Part shown: positions 44,450 to 53,620 of the stretch, in pieces | Layout: every line of letters begins with the position of its first letter | How positions within the stretch are numbered: the stretch's first letter is position 1 | Assembly (NCBI GenBank): GCA_913055825.1 | Contig: CAJXKB010000010.1 | Coordinates: 1-53,667 of the forward strand | DNA: 53,667 nucleotides | DNA from: an uncultured Bacteroidota bacterium | Lineage (GTDB): Bacteria; Bacteroidota; Bacteroidia; Bacteroidales; F082 | Reading direction: 5' to 3' | Position numbers and translations under genes: made by a program | The notes under the pieces: generated by a model | The model's input: the letters and a program-made list of their open reading frames with translations, nothing else | Databases searched by the model: none | Told to the model about the DNA's origin: nothing

Positions 44450-45763
44450 TTAAATCTCACGGTCCTCATCCCAGTTTTCCAATATCTCTTTTACTTTTTT
44501 AATGTACATCCCGCCAAGGGCGCCATCTACAATACGGTGGTCGTAAGCCAACGATAAAATCATAATGTGACGGATGGCAATCACATCACCCTGAGGGGTT
44601 TCAAGTACTACTGGCTGTTTCCTGATAGCTCCCACACCGAGGATAGCCACTTGCGGCTGGTTGATAACCGGAGTGCCCGTCAGGCTGTCGAAGCTGCCAA
44701 AATTAGTCATGGTAAACGTCCCGCCCTGAATCTCATCAGGGCTTAACGCATTGGCACGCGCTTTGCCGGCCAAACTGTTCACCGATTTTACTACACCCAA
44801 TAAACTTTTTTGATCCACATTTTTGATCACGGGAACAATCAAATTTCCATTGGGAAGCGCTGTAGCCATACCAATATTTATGTTTTTCCGATAAATGATA
44901 TTGTATCCATCCACTGATGCATTTACCTGTGGAAATTCGCGTAAAGCCTGTGCCGCTGCATCAATAAAAATCGGAGTAAAAGTAACTTTTTCACCTTCGC
45001 GTTTCAGAAAACTGTCTTTCACCTTGTTACGCCAGTTCACAACCCGTGTAACATCTACATCAATAAAAGAAGTAACATGGGGCGAAACCTGCTTCGACAT
45101 TACCATATGGTCGGCAATCATCCGGCGCATACGGCTCATTTCGACCACCTGATCGCCCTCCTGCGTATTCACCGGTGGAAGACTTATTTTAGGCATTTCC
45201 CGGCCAACGGATTTTATATCAGTATTTGACGATTTAGCGACTCTTCCCGACTTTTTATTTTCCAAATAAGATAGGATATCACGTTTGGTAACGCGTCCAT
45301 CCTTACCTGTTCCTTTAATTTGTTCCAACTCATTAAGAGGCATGTTTTCAGCTTTTGCAATGCTCCGGACAAGCGGTGAGTAAAACCTTTCGGACTCCGA
45401 AAAGTCGGATAACACAGTTGTTTCTTCCTGGCCCGGTACCGTCGTGACGGCGTTGTCTTCCAACATTTCCGTGCCCGGAATATCATCACCAACAGACCCG
45501 GTTTCTTCCTGCGTATCCTCTCCTTCTGTTTCTATCAATGCAATCACCTCCCCTACAGGAACCACATCACCTTCATTAAAAAGCGTTTTCACTAACTTGC
45601 CTTCTACCGGACTGGGAATTTCAGAATCTACTTTATCAGTGGCAATTTCTACAATGGCATCATCTTCTTCTAAGGTATCGCCTTCGACTTTTAACCATTT
45701 CGTGATAGTAGCTTCTATAATACTTTCGCCCATTTTGGGCATTACAATTTCAAACTTAGCCAT
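44450..45763 (-). CDS. Dihydrolipoamide acyltransferase, E2 of a 2-oxoacid dehydrogenase complex
   Basis: The 437-residue product has a lipoyl domain (about 1-80) with lipoylated K44 in ATDKVDSEIP, an acidic linker (about 82-120), a peripheral-subunit-binding domain (FYSPLVRSIAKAENM, KGTGKDGRVTKRDIL), a second linker, and a catalytic domain with H409 and D413 in YDHRIVDGALGG. It is the core of a pyruvate, branched-chain or oxoglutarate dehydrogenase; which one cannot be told, since E1 and E3 are not in the window. The wording of the lipoyl domain (MGESIIEATITKWLK) favours the branched-chain/pyruvate type. A -7 box lies upstream. Confidence 0.9.
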   Translation of the reverse strand: MAKFEIVMPKMGESIIEATITKWLKVEGDTLEEDDAIVEIATDKVDSEIPSPVEGKLVKTLFNEGDVVPVGEVIALIETEGEDTQEETGSVGDDIPGTEMLEDNAVTTVPGQEETTVLSDFSESERFYSPLVRSIAKAENMPLNELEQIKGTGKDGRVTKRDILSYLENKKSGRVAKSSNTDIKSVGREMPKISLPPVNTQEGDQVVEMSRMRRMIADHMVMSKQVSPHVTSFIDVDVTRVVNWRNKVKDSFLKREGEKVTFTPIFIDAAAQALREFPQVNASVDGYNIIYRKNINIGMATALPNGNLIVPVIKNVDQKSLLGVVKSVNSLAGKARANALSPDEIQGGTFTMTNFGSFDSLTGTPVINQPQVAILGVGAIRKQPVVLETPQGDVIAIRHIMILSLAYDHRIVDGALGGMYIKKVKEILENWDEDREI

Positions 45764-45831
45764 TTGTTTACTGATTATTAATATTTTAATATGTCTGACT
45801 GATCAATTAAAATACTCAAATTTTTCAAGTG

Positions 45832-45839
45832 CAAAAATA
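45832..45839 (-). promoter_or_regulatory. -7 promoter box of the E2 gene
   Basis: On the minus strand this reads TATTTTTG, an exact TAnnTTTG match, 68 bp before the ATG. Confidence 0.5.
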
Positions 45840-45979
45840 CAAAAAAACTTATTAATTCAGACTTATTCTAAATAAAATAATTTCCGTTCTTCTATTATCA
45901 TTACAAGGGAAATTTTCACCGCCCATAAACAGCACTTTTTAACAAATGATTATTTTTTTCAACAATCTGGCCTAAGGTC

Positions 45980-46009
45980 TTTGCTTGTATTGTAGAATTC
46001 TTATTTTTG
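45980..46009 (+). promoter_or_regulatory. Promoter of the DUF3276 protein gene
   Basis: TTTG (45980-45983), an 18-nt spacer and TATTTTTG (46002-46009) are both exact boxes. The start codon is about 30 bp downstream. Confidence 0.6.
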
Positions 46010-46041
46010 TGTGTGTTAAATCAATTTAAGCATGTATGCCC

Positions 46042-46413
46042 ATGGAAGGACAAGAAAAACAGGAACGCAGGGAAGACATCTTTTCAAAAGCCGTTAGGGC
46101 CGGAAAGAGAACCTATTTTTTTGATGTAAAAACTACACGTAACGGCCAGAATTATCTGACCATTACGGAGAGTAAACGCCGGTTCATAAACGATCAGGGG
46201 AAATTTGTTTATGAAAAACATAAAATTTTCCTTTTCCGTGAAGACTTTGAAAAGTTTGTAAAAGGATTGGATGCCTCCATCCGGTTTATCGAAACAGAAC
46301 AACAATCGCGGGAACGTGAAGATGAGCCTGCTGAAAAGGATACACCTGGCACCGACATGAACGTTGACATCAGCTTTGATGACCTCAATAAAGATATTGA
46401 AGAAATCAACTAA
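46042..46413 (+). CDS. DUF3276 / PUR-alpha-like nucleic-acid-binding protein
   Basis: The 123-residue product carries the PUR repeat-like fold of DUF3276: FSKAVRAGKRTYFFDVKTTRNGQNYLTITESKRRF, then KHKIFLFREDFEKFVKGL. Bacterial PUR proteins are dimeric and bind single-stranded DNA or RNA; the physiological target here is unknown. The C-terminal 35 residues are acidic and probably disordered (EDEPAEKDTPGTDMNVD). The ATG at 46036 is two codons upstream and equally possible. It has its own promoter and lies 146 bp ahead of parA. Confidence 0.85.
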   Translation: MEGQEKQERREDIFSKAVRAGKRTYFFDVKTTRNGQNYLTITESKRRFINDQGKFVYEKHKIFLFREDFEKFVKGLDASIRFIETEQQSREREDEPAEKDTPGTDMNVDISFDDLNKDIEEIN

Positions 46414-46559
46414 TGTGGCCTGTCCGGATATATTGCTGAATTTCAGCTAGCTCCGAAAATTTAGTGAAAGATGTTGAAAACTTGAATTTTTTCGGGTTCA
46501 TTAATAGGAAATGAAAGTCTAACTTTGGCCAACTATTAAAGTTGATTTTAAAGGAAATT

Positions 46560-47378
46560 ATGGGAAAAACGATCGCTATTACCAACCAAAAAGGCGGAGT
46601 AGGTAAGACTACCACCGCTATCAGCCTGGCCGCAAGTTTAGCGGTACTTGAATACAAAACATTGCTTATTGATGCTGATCCTCAGGCTAACGCTACTTCC
46701 GGTATCGGATTCGACCCGAAAAATATTCAAACAAGCATATACGAATGCTTGATTGATGATGCAAAACCACGGAATGTTATTTTGCAGACAACTACTCCGC
46801 ATCTTGATTTATTGCCTGCCCATATTGATTTGGTAGGTGCTGAAATCGAAATGATTAACCTCCCAAACCGTGAGAAGATGATGCGTCGGGTAGTGGATAA
46901 AATTAGAGATGACTACGACTTTATTATTATCGATTGTTCCCCCTCGCTGGGTTTGATTACCATAAATGCTCTCACCGCTTCCGATTCAGTTATCATACCG
47001 GTCCAGTGCGAATATTTTGCATTGGAAGGACTCGGAAAACTCCTGAATACAATTAAGATTGTACAAAGTAACCTGAATCCCAATTTGGATATCGAGGGAA
47101 TCTTATTGACTATGTTTGACATACGGTTACGCTTGTCGAAGCAGGTGGTGGAAGAAGTAAAAACCCATTTTCAGCAATTAGTTTTCGACACAATTATCAA
47201 CCGGAACACCCGCTTAAGTGAGGCGCCCAGTTTTGGAAAGTCGATTATCATGCATGACGCATCCAGTACAGGAGCGGTGAATTACTTAAATTTTGCACGT
47301 GAATTATTGCAAAAAAACGACATGACCGGCATGAAGAACGCAGATAAAAAAATTAGCATTTCGGATAACGATGAGTAA
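46560..47378 (+). CDS. parA: Chromosome partitioning ATPase ParA (Soj)
   Basis: ParA is a Walker-type ATPase that binds DNA and drives segregation of ParB-parS. In the 272-residue product the deviant Walker A is KGGVGKTT (residues 11-18), Walker A' is LLIDADPQAN and Walker B IIIDCSPSLG. The C-terminal ARELLQKNDM tail is usual. The frame extends to a TTG at 46542; the ATG at 46560 gives the standard MGKTIAITNQKGG start. It overlaps parB by 8 bp. Confidence 0.94.
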   Translation: MGKTIAITNQKGGVGKTTTAISLAASLAVLEYKTLLIDADPQANATSGIGFDPKNIQTSIYECLIDDAKPRNVILQTTTPHLDLLPAHIDLVGAEIEMINLPNREKMMRRVVDKIRDDYDFIIIDCSPSLGLITINALTASDSVIIPVQCEYFALEGLGKLLNTIKIVQSNLNPNLDIEGILLTMFDIRLRLSKQVVEEVKTHFQQLVFDTIINRNTRLSEAPSFGKSIIMHDASSTGAVNYLNFARELLQKNDMTGMKNADKKISISDNDE

Positions 47379-48264
47379 GAAACCTACAAAACGTGCACTC
47401 GGCAGAGGATTGGATGCCATTTTGAGTAGTCCTGATACTGACATTACGTCTAAGGATATCTCCGGGAATTATGTAGCCGGTGCCATTGCTGATATTAAAA
47501 TCAGCGAGATAGAAGTCAATCCATTCCAGCCCCGTACCGATTTTGATGAGGTGGCGCTTCGCGAACTTACCAATTCTATTAAGGCACAGGGCGTTATACA
47601 ACCCGTAACCGTTCGCAAAATGGGACGCGACCATTATCAGCTGATTGCCGGCGAACGGCGGTTAAAAGCTTCGGAGCTTGCCGGGCTCGAGCGCATTCCT
47701 GCCTTTATCCGCGTTGCAAATGATGAGCAAATGCTCGAGATGGCCCTCATCGAAAATATTCATCGTCAGGATTTAAATGCCATCGAAGTTGCCATCAGCT
47801 ATAACCGGCTGATGGGTGAATGCCAGTTGACACAGGAAAAATTAAGTGAAAAAGTAGGGAAAAGCCGCAGCACCATCACCAACTTTTTACGTTTACTAAA
47901 ACTACCCCCCGAAATTCAAATTGCTTTGCGCGATGGCTCCATCAGCATGGGACATGCGCGTGCTTTAATAAACGTGGAGGGAGAAGCGAGGCAACTTCGT
48001 ATCTTAAAAAGGATAATTGAGGATGGCCTTAGTGTTCGGCAGGTGGAAACCCTGGTTCGCGAAATGAATCAACCTGCACAAAAAAAGAAAACGAAAACTA
48101 CCCAAATTCCTGAAAAATATAAGTCAATTACGGCTCGCTTAAGTCATAATCTGGGAACTAAAGTAAGCCTGAAGCGAAACCAAAAAGGGACAGGGCAGAT
48201 CAACATCACTTTTAAAAATGATGAAGAATTAGATCAAATAATTGCTTATTTTGAGAAAAAATGA
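47371..48264 (+). CDS. parB: Chromosome partitioning protein ParB
   Basis: ParB is a CTP-dependent DNA clamp loaded at parS. In the 297-residue product an N-terminal ParA-contacting motif (KRALGRGLDAIL) is followed by the CTPase/ParB_N domain with QPRTDFDEVALRELTNSIKAQG and the GERR motif in LIAGERRLKAS, the helix-turn-helix (LTQEKLSEKVGKSRSTITNFLRLL), and a C-terminal dimerisation region after a lysine-rich linker. No full parS site was found in the window. It overlaps the end of parA by 8 bp. Confidence 0.94.
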   Translation: MSKKPTKRALGRGLDAILSSPDTDITSKDISGNYVAGAIADIKISEIEVNPFQPRTDFDEVALRELTNSIKAQGVIQPVTVRKMGRDHYQLIAGERRLKASELAGLERIPAFIRVANDEQMLEMALIENIHRQDLNAIEVAISYNRLMGECQLTQEKLSEKVGKSRSTITNFLRLLKLPPEIQIALRDGSISMGHARALINVEGEARQLRILKRIIEDGLSVRQVETLVREMNQPAQKKKTKTTQIPEKYKSITARLSHNLGTKVSLKRNQKGTGQINITFKNDEELDQIIAYFEKK

Positions 48265-48268
48265 AGCG

Positions 48269-48856
48269 GTGGGCAGAACAAAAAGCATTGGAAAATTTCT
48301 ATTCGTCTTGCTCCTCTCAATTGAGATAGCAGCATCCCATCCCATTTATGCCGCTACGAAATCCAAAAAGAAAAAAATATATAAAAAAGAGAAAAAAAAA
48401 CGCCCTCCACGTTCCCCCAAAAAAGCAACCCTTATGTCGCTGGTCCCTGGCATGGGGCAGGCTTACAATCATAAATACTGGAAAATCCCCATTGTTTATG
48501 CGGGCTTTGGTGTTATCGGATATTTTGCCCTTACCAACCAAAAAGAATATTCCAAATACAGTGACGCTTACACCTGCAAAATAATCGACCCCAAGTGTAC
48601 AAATCCAATTTCATTAAAATATAGCGAAAATACTTTACGTACCATCCGCGATTATTATCGCCGGAATACTCAGTTATCGTACATCGTAATGGGCGCCTGG
48701 TATCTTTTGCAAATGATTGATGCTAACGTGGATGCGCATCTATCGCATTGGGATGTGTCAGATAAACTTTCATTGGATGTAACACCTATGATTGCCCCCA
48801 CACACAATAATCCGGCTAATTTTTACAAGGGAATCAGCCTGCGATTTAATTTTTAA
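48269..48856 (+). CDS. DUF5683 exported or membrane protein
   Basis: The 195-residue product has a signal-like N-terminus (FLFVLLLSIEIAASHPIYAA), a lysine-rich stretch (KSKKKKIYKKEKKKRPP), then the DUF5683 core ATLMSLVPGMGQAYNHKYWKIPIVYAGFGVIGYF and a C-terminal part ending GISLRFNF, which resembles a beta-rich outer-membrane-facing end. This gene usually follows parAB in Bacteroidota. The start is unusual: the ATG that overlaps the parB stop (ATGA at 48261) is in a different frame and reads only 22 codons. GTG at 48269 or TTG at 48251/48242 must be used, or a frameshift is present. GTG is chosen. Confidence 0.75.
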   Translation: MGRTKSIGKFLFVLLLSIEIAASHPIYAATKSKKKKIYKKEKKKRPPRSPKKATLMSLVPGMGQAYNHKYWKIPIVYAGFGVIGYFALTNQKEYSKYSDAYTCKIIDPKCTNPISLKYSENTLRTIRDYYRRNTQLSYIVMGAWYLLQMIDANVDAHLSHWDVSDKLSLDVTPMIAPTHNNPANFYKGISLRFNF

Positions 48857-48879
48857 CTTATAACCTCAAAACCAAAACC

Positions 48880-51720
48880 ATGAAAAAAAATGTATTTTTT
48901 TTGTTTCTGTTTTCCATTAGCTTTTTTGCTTTCGGACAACAGCAGAAACCTTTAGACCATTCGGTTTACGACCATTGGAAAGACCTTAAAAATGCCATTA
49001 TTTCGCATGACGGACATTATGTTGCTTACGAGATTGACCCACAGGAGGGCGATGGATGGATTTATTTGTATGATGTTCAACAGCAAACACTCGATTCCAT
49101 GCCAAGAGGTGTAAAGCCTGCTTTTACTGCTGATGGGAGTGTCCTGATTTATCGTATCAGGCCGGTTTTCAATAGCATACTAAAATTGGAACGTAAAAAA
49201 GTAAAAAAAAGTAAATTGCCTAAAGATTCGCTTGCTGTTTGGAATACAGCCACACATAAACTTTTCAAATTAGGTCAGATAAAACAGGTAGAAATTCCTG
49301 AAAAGGCTGGACATTGGATTGCTGTGTTGATGAAAAAAGAAACAGCCAAAAAGCTCAAGAAAAAGAAAATCAGTGCTCCTTCCGGGAAAGTCATGGCCGT
49401 AAATCCGGGTATGAAAGCAAAAGAAAAAATAAAACCACCACTACATAAAGATAAAATACTTAAAAAAACACAGTGGAACCGCCTCGTTTTGTTGAACACA
49501 CAAAATATGGATTCGGTAGTATTCGACCATGTTACAAAATTTACCATCTCCAGAAACGGCAAAAGTTGTGCCTTTGTCAGGGTTCCCAAAGACACAATTA
49601 AACGAATTGAAGTTTCAGTTTTTGATACCCAAACAAAAGAGACTCACTTGGTTTTCAGGGCCACGGGAAGCTCAAAAAATATCAGTTTGGATGAAATGGG
49701 AAATCAATTAGCCTTCACCTATTCAAAAGACACCGTAAAAAATAAAGCATTAGGCTTGTATTATGTTAATCTAAAGAAAAACAAGACTTTGTTGGTTTCC
49801 GGCGATAATTTTTCTAATTTGAAAAACGGATGGTCGGTTAGCCCCAACGGGAAAATATTTTTTAATGAGTCCGGCTCAGAACTATATTTTGGTACCGCTC
49901 ATAAACCGGAGCCTGAACTAAAAGACACCTTGGCAAAATCGGAAAAAGTAAGCCTTGACATCTGGAACTGGAAAGACAAATTGCTTCAGCCCCAGCAAAA
50001 AGTCCAATTGAAAAAGGAAAAGAAAAGGAGTTATCAGGCAGTTTATTTTCCTGCAAAAGATAGGTTTATGCAATTGGCCGATCCGGGCATGAAAGAAATC
50101 AGAATTGACCCGAAAGCCAAAGGGCTGTATTGTTTGGGATACGATGACACACCCTACCAAAAGATGACATCATGGTCAGGCCATTGGTTCCAAAATGTGT
50201 ACCTCGTTAATCGTTATACAGGAACCCGAAAACAGATTTTGAAAAAAATTGACGGCCGGGTGAGTTTGTCGCCTGATCAAAAACATGTAGCCTGGTATAA
50301 TATTGCCGACAGCTCATGGAATGCCTATAATGTAAAAACCGGAAAAAGCATCAACCTGACTGCCCAATTACCAGTAAACTTTTATAACGAGCTGAACGAC
50401 ATCCCCAACGAAGCACGGGCATATGGCATGGCCGGCTGGACAAAAAACGGACGTTTGGTGGTGTATGATGCCTATGACTTATGGTCGCTGGACCCGGATG
50501 GAAAGTCAGCTGCGATCAATCTCACAAAAGGAGAAGGCCGCAAACATCAGTTGCGTTTCCGTTATGTAAAACTCGATAAAGAGGCCCGCTATTTACCGGA
50601 AAAAATGCTGCTTAGCGCATTTCAGACCCACAATAAAAAGGCAGGTTTTTACTCGCTCGAAAATAATATGTTAAAAAAATTATTCTTGGATGACTACGCC
50701 TTTAGCCGTCCGGTAAAGGCCAGGAATGCAGATAACATCCTGTGGCGCAAGCAATCGTTCAGGCTGTACCCCGACTTATATATAAGTAAGCTTAATTTTC
50801 AGCAAGCCCGTAAAATATCCAATACCAATCCTCAGCAAAAAAATTATCTGTGGGGCAGTGTCGATTTGGTAAGCTGGATTACGTTTGACGGTGACACCAT
50901 GCAGGGAATGCTTTACAAGCCTGCCAATTTCGATCCCAATAAAAAATATCCCATGTTGGTTTATTTTTACGAACGTTACTCCGATCGCATCCATCGCTAC
51001 ATAGCCCCACGGCCCATCCGCTCGGTTATCAATTTCAGCTATTACACCAGCAACGGTTATCTGATATTTGTTCCAGACATCAAATATAAAACCGGTTATC
51101 CCGGTGCCAGTGCCTTCAACTGTATTATCAGTGGCACTCAAGCCATGGCCAACCGCTATCCCTTCATCGACAGGACGCGGATAGGCATGCAGGGACAAAG
51201 TTGGGGTGGTTATCAGTCGGCTTATCTTGTTACTCAAACCAACATGTTCCGGTGTGCCGAAGCCGGAGCCCCCGTAAGCAATATGACCAGTGCTTACGGT
51301 GGCATCCGTTGGGGAAGCGGCATGAGCCGCGAATTTCAGTATGAACACACTCAAAGTCGCATTGGAGGTACCCTCTGGGACAAACTCCCGCTTTATATGC
51401 TCAACTCCCCGCTTTTTTTTGCCCCACGGATACAAACACCGCTGCTCATTATGCATAACGACAAAGACAATGCGGTGCCATGGTATCAGGGAATTGAATT
51501 TTTTACTGCCTTACGGCGATTGAACAAACCGGTTTGGATGTTGTCGTATAACGGGGCACCCCATAATTTGAGCCGGCGGGCAGATGAGAAAGATTTAACC
51601 CGTCGCATGCAGCAGTTTTTTGATTATTATCTGAAAGATGCCCCCGAACCCCGCTGGATGAAGGAAGGAATTCCGGCTATTAAAAAAGGTAAAGATTTCG
51701 GATTTGAACTGGAGAAATAG
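48880..51720 (+). CDS. Exported prolyl-oligopeptidase-family serine peptidase (S9)
   Basis: The 946-residue product starts with a signal peptide (MKKNVFFLFLFSISFFAFGQ). Residues about 30-650 form a propeller-like N-terminal region. The C-terminal alpha/beta-hydrolase has all three catalytic residues: S774 in MQGQSWGGYQ, D863 in HNDKDNAVPW and H895 in NGAPHNL. A lysine-rich insert lies near residues 105-195 (KKVKKSKLPKD, KKLKKKKIS). It probably acts in the periplasm or at the surface on peptides. It follows the DUF5683 gene by 23 bp where dapB would usually be expected. Confidence 0.88.
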   Translation: MKKNVFFLFLFSISFFAFGQQQKPLDHSVYDHWKDLKNAIISHDGHYVAYEIDPQEGDGWIYLYDVQQQTLDSMPRGVKPAFTADGSVLIYRIRPVFNSILKLERKKVKKSKLPKDSLAVWNTATHKLFKLGQIKQVEIPEKAGHWIAVLMKKETAKKLKKKKISAPSGKVMAVNPGMKAKEKIKPPLHKDKILKKTQWNRLVLLNTQNMDSVVFDHVTKFTISRNGKSCAFVRVPKDTIKRIEVSVFDTQTKETHLVFRATGSSKNISLDEMGNQLAFTYSKDTVKNKALGLYYVNLKKNKTLLVSGDNFSNLKNGWSVSPNGKIFFNESGSELYFGTAHKPEPELKDTLAKSEKVSLDIWNWKDKLLQPQQKVQLKKEKKRSYQAVYFPAKDRFMQLADPGMKEIRIDPKAKGLYCLGYDDTPYQKMTSWSGHWFQNVYLVNRYTGTRKQILKKIDGRVSLSPDQKHVAWYNIADSSWNAYNVKTGKSINLTAQLPVNFYNELNDIPNEARAYGMAGWTKNGRLVVYDAYDLWSLDPDGKSAAINLTKGEGRKHQLRFRYVKLDKEARYLPEKMLLSAFQTHNKKAGFYSLENNMLKKLFLDDYAFSRPVKARNADNILWRKQSFRLYPDLYISKLNFQQARKISNTNPQQKNYLWGSVDLVSWITFDGDTMQGMLYKPANFDPNKKYPMLVYFYERYSDRIHRYIAPRPIRSVINFSYYTSNGYLIFVPDIKYKTGYPGASAFNCIISGTQAMANRYPFIDRTRIGMQGQSWGGYQSAYLVTQTNMFRCAEAGAPVSNMTSAYGGIRWGSGMSREFQYEHTQSRIGGTLWDKLPLYMLNSPLFFAPRIQTPLLIMHNDKDNAVPWYQGIEFFTALRRLNKPVWMLSYNGAPHNLSRRADEKDLTRRMQQFFDYYLKDAPEPRWMKEGIPAIKKGKDFGFELEK

Positions 51721-51731
51721 CTTTTAACAAG

Positions 51732-52127
51732 ATGCCGGAACTATCCCCAAATCATAAAAGAGCCTTATCCTCAACCCTTTTCCTTATGGAGAAAATGGTT
51801 GAGGAAATGGCTTTTACGCTGACTAATTCAAACGACCTGGTGATGCAAAAAACAGAACATGACATTAGTACAGCACAAAAAGTTTCCATATTGAAAACGT
51901 TGGAGCTTGTTAAAGCAGAGATTACCAGGCTGGCTTCAAAATATCAGCTGGATAGACAAACACTGGTAGAGAGTCATTTTGTAAATGCACGAAAATCAAA
52001 GGCATGGGAAATGCTGCACAATACCAAATCAAAACATTTGAATGCCTTTGGAAAATTTCCCAAGAACCTGAGTAAGGAATTTGACGAAGATTTGGACAAA
52101 TTGCTGAAATTAATTGGGAAATTGTGA
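51732..52127 (+). CDS. Small helical protein of unknown function
   Basis: The 131-residue protein is not recognised. It starts 11 bp after the S9 peptidase stop, so it is probably co-transcribed. It is predicted to be all helix, with no signal peptide. Motifs visible by eye are MEKMVEEMAFTL, ILKTLELVKAEITRLASKYQL and a C-terminal lysine/leucine-rich helix (FDEDLDKLLKLIGKL). A terminator-like structure follows. The lack of any gap and good codon continuity support it as a real gene. Confidence 0.65.
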   Translation: MPELSPNHKRALSSTLFLMEKMVEEMAFTLTNSNDLVMQKTEHDISTAQKVSILKTLELVKAEITRLASKYQLDRQTLVESHFVNARKSKAWEMLHNTKSKHLNAFGKFPKNLSKEFDEDLDKLLKLIGKL

Positions 52128-52154
52128 GGCAGGGTTTCTGCTATCGTTTTTTTT

Positions 52155-52209
52155 AGCCCAGGATTCTGTCAATATCGCTTCACTCCGCTCGCGATAACGG
52201 GCTCTTTTT
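52155..52209 (+). terminator. Terminator-like hairpin between convergent genes
   Basis: AGCCC (52155-52159) pairs with GGGCT (52199-52203), and TATCGC (52173-52178) with GCGATA (52191-52196), then CTTTTT. The stem is interrupted, so confidence is moderate. Confidence 0.45.
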
Positions 52210-52238
52210 CGTTCCGTCGTCTCAACTTTGCCCCATTA

Positions 52239-53489
52239 TTACTCCATCAGCCGTTTTTCACCTTTGAGTTTTCTTATTTCCGTTACGTCCTGGCTGACTT
52301 CCAGGGTACCGCGGTAAATTCCCTGCTCATCGCGTAAAGCAAAATATTGAATCAAAATAAATTTCTCACCCATCTGAATCCAAAAGCTTTCTTTTTCCTT
52401 TCTGCCGCTACGGAAATCATCCACCAATTGCTTCACAATGTGCACACTGGAAGGCGGATGACAGTTTTCGACCAAGCGACCGATAATGGCTTTGGAACGG
52501 GGAAAAATCCGATGGCCCGGCGTGGAGAAATAGCGCACCTCATCCTTTTCGTTTACCAGTGTAACATCTACCGGCAAATGATTCAGCAACATCACGGCCT
52601 GTTCGATGGTCATCAGTCCGGTGCCGAAATCAAGCAATTTACCCGCCAAAGCCTCCTCATGCAAAACATCTTGCCATTCAACAGATTCGGAAGCCACTTC
52701 TTTTTGTTTAATCACCGAACGGTCGGGAGTGGTAATAAAGGCAAAGCCCACATCAAAAGCCTGTTCCATCATCCCATTCAACTCCGCTTCAGGAATCAGA
52801 TCGAAAACAACGGGAAACAAAATATACTCTTCGCGAAAGCGGATGGCATACATCGTGAAAAACAAATCGCCCAGCAAACGGTTCAGACGCTTTAAATCTG
52901 AAGGTTTTTTTTGAATCAATTGGATAATTTCTTTCTGGTAATTCCTGATGTCATCGTGATACGACCACATCATGGGCAAACAGCGATACTCGGGCAGATG
53001 TTTTTCGATGTGCGGAAAAAGAATATTCTCCTTTTTGATATAATGCAGGTTGAATTCACCCAGCGCATCAACGGCCTTTTCAATTTTTTGCAATGCGTTT
53101 TCAATTTGCGCGTTGCCGGCACCTTTGGCATTAAAGGCTTTGATGGGCGCCCGCAATTCAATGAGCCGCTCGTTTAAGACATTGTTTTCGGATTGAAGCA
53201 TCCCGAAAAATGATTTTGTAGAATAGTCGGGAATTTTTTTTGAAACCAACGATTTATAGAGCATGTTCAGCGACCGGTTGACACCCGATTTGAGTTTTTC
53301 CAATTCAATATCATCCTGCATCAATCGATCGATGACGACCACCACATCGTAGGCCTGTGCCTGTTCGATGGCCGTTTCATATGTTTTTATCAGCTTAGCC
53401 CCGGCTCCTTTTCCTTGCAAAGCGATTCCTTTGATAAAAGCGTACAAATCGTTGATTCGTAATTCTGTGTTATTAATCAATTCAGACAT
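52239..53489 (-). CDS. DUF438 / hemerythrin / PAS domain protein
   Basis: The 416-residue cytosolic protein has an N-terminal DUF438-like helical segment (about 1-95), a hemerythrin HHE region (about 100-235; iron ligands in NLHYIKKENILFPHIE, MWSYHDDIRNYQKE and RFREEYILFPVVF), and a C-terminal PAS domain (about 300-410; VTLVNEKDEVRYFSTPGHRIFPRSKAIIG, CHPPSSVHIV, DVTEIRKLKGE). Hemerythrin-type sites bind oxygen or nitric oxide, so a role in gas or redox sensing is likely, but no partner kinase or regulator is adjacent. It is on the minus strand, convergent with the preceding gene. Repeats lie upstream. Confidence 0.85.
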   Translation of the reverse strand: MSELINNTELRINDLYAFIKGIALQGKGAGAKLIKTYETAIEQAQAYDVVVVIDRLMQDDIELEKLKSGVNRSLNMLYKSLVSKKIPDYSTKSFFGMLQSENNVLNERLIELRAPIKAFNAKGAGNAQIENALQKIEKAVDALGEFNLHYIKKENILFPHIEKHLPEYRCLPMMWSYHDDIRNYQKEIIQLIQKKPSDLKRLNRLLGDLFFTMYAIRFREEYILFPVVFDLIPEAELNGMMEQAFDVGFAFITTPDRSVIKQKEVASESVEWQDVLHEEALAGKLLDFGTGLMTIEQAVMLLNHLPVDVTLVNEKDEVRYFSTPGHRIFPRSKAIIGRLVENCHPPSSVHIVKQLVDDFRSGRKEKESFWIQMGEKFILIQYFALRDEQGIYRGTLEVSQDVTEIRKLKGEKRLME

Positions 53490-53571
53490 TGGATAGCTAT
53501 TTGGCTAAGCAAAGATGCAAATTATTATTGAAATATCACTGAAAAATAGACCCCGTCAGTCCGGGCGATTT

Positions 53572-53620
53572 CCTTTCAGGTCTTTAGATTTTCCTTTCAG
53601 GTCGAACAAGACCTGAAAGG
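53572..53620. repeat. Repeated and inverted 11-bp motif upstream of the DUF438 gene
   Basis: CCTTTCAGGTC occurs directly repeated at 53572-53582 and 53593-53603, and inverted as GACCTGAAAGG at 53610-53620. The second and third copies form a perfect 11-bp stem around a six-base loop. No gene occupies 53490-53667. Confidence 0.7.

Noticed and set aside
50776-51456. 226-residue frame antisense to the S9 peptidase
   Set aside because: It lies wholly inside the conserved catalytic domain on the other strand and shows no independent motif.
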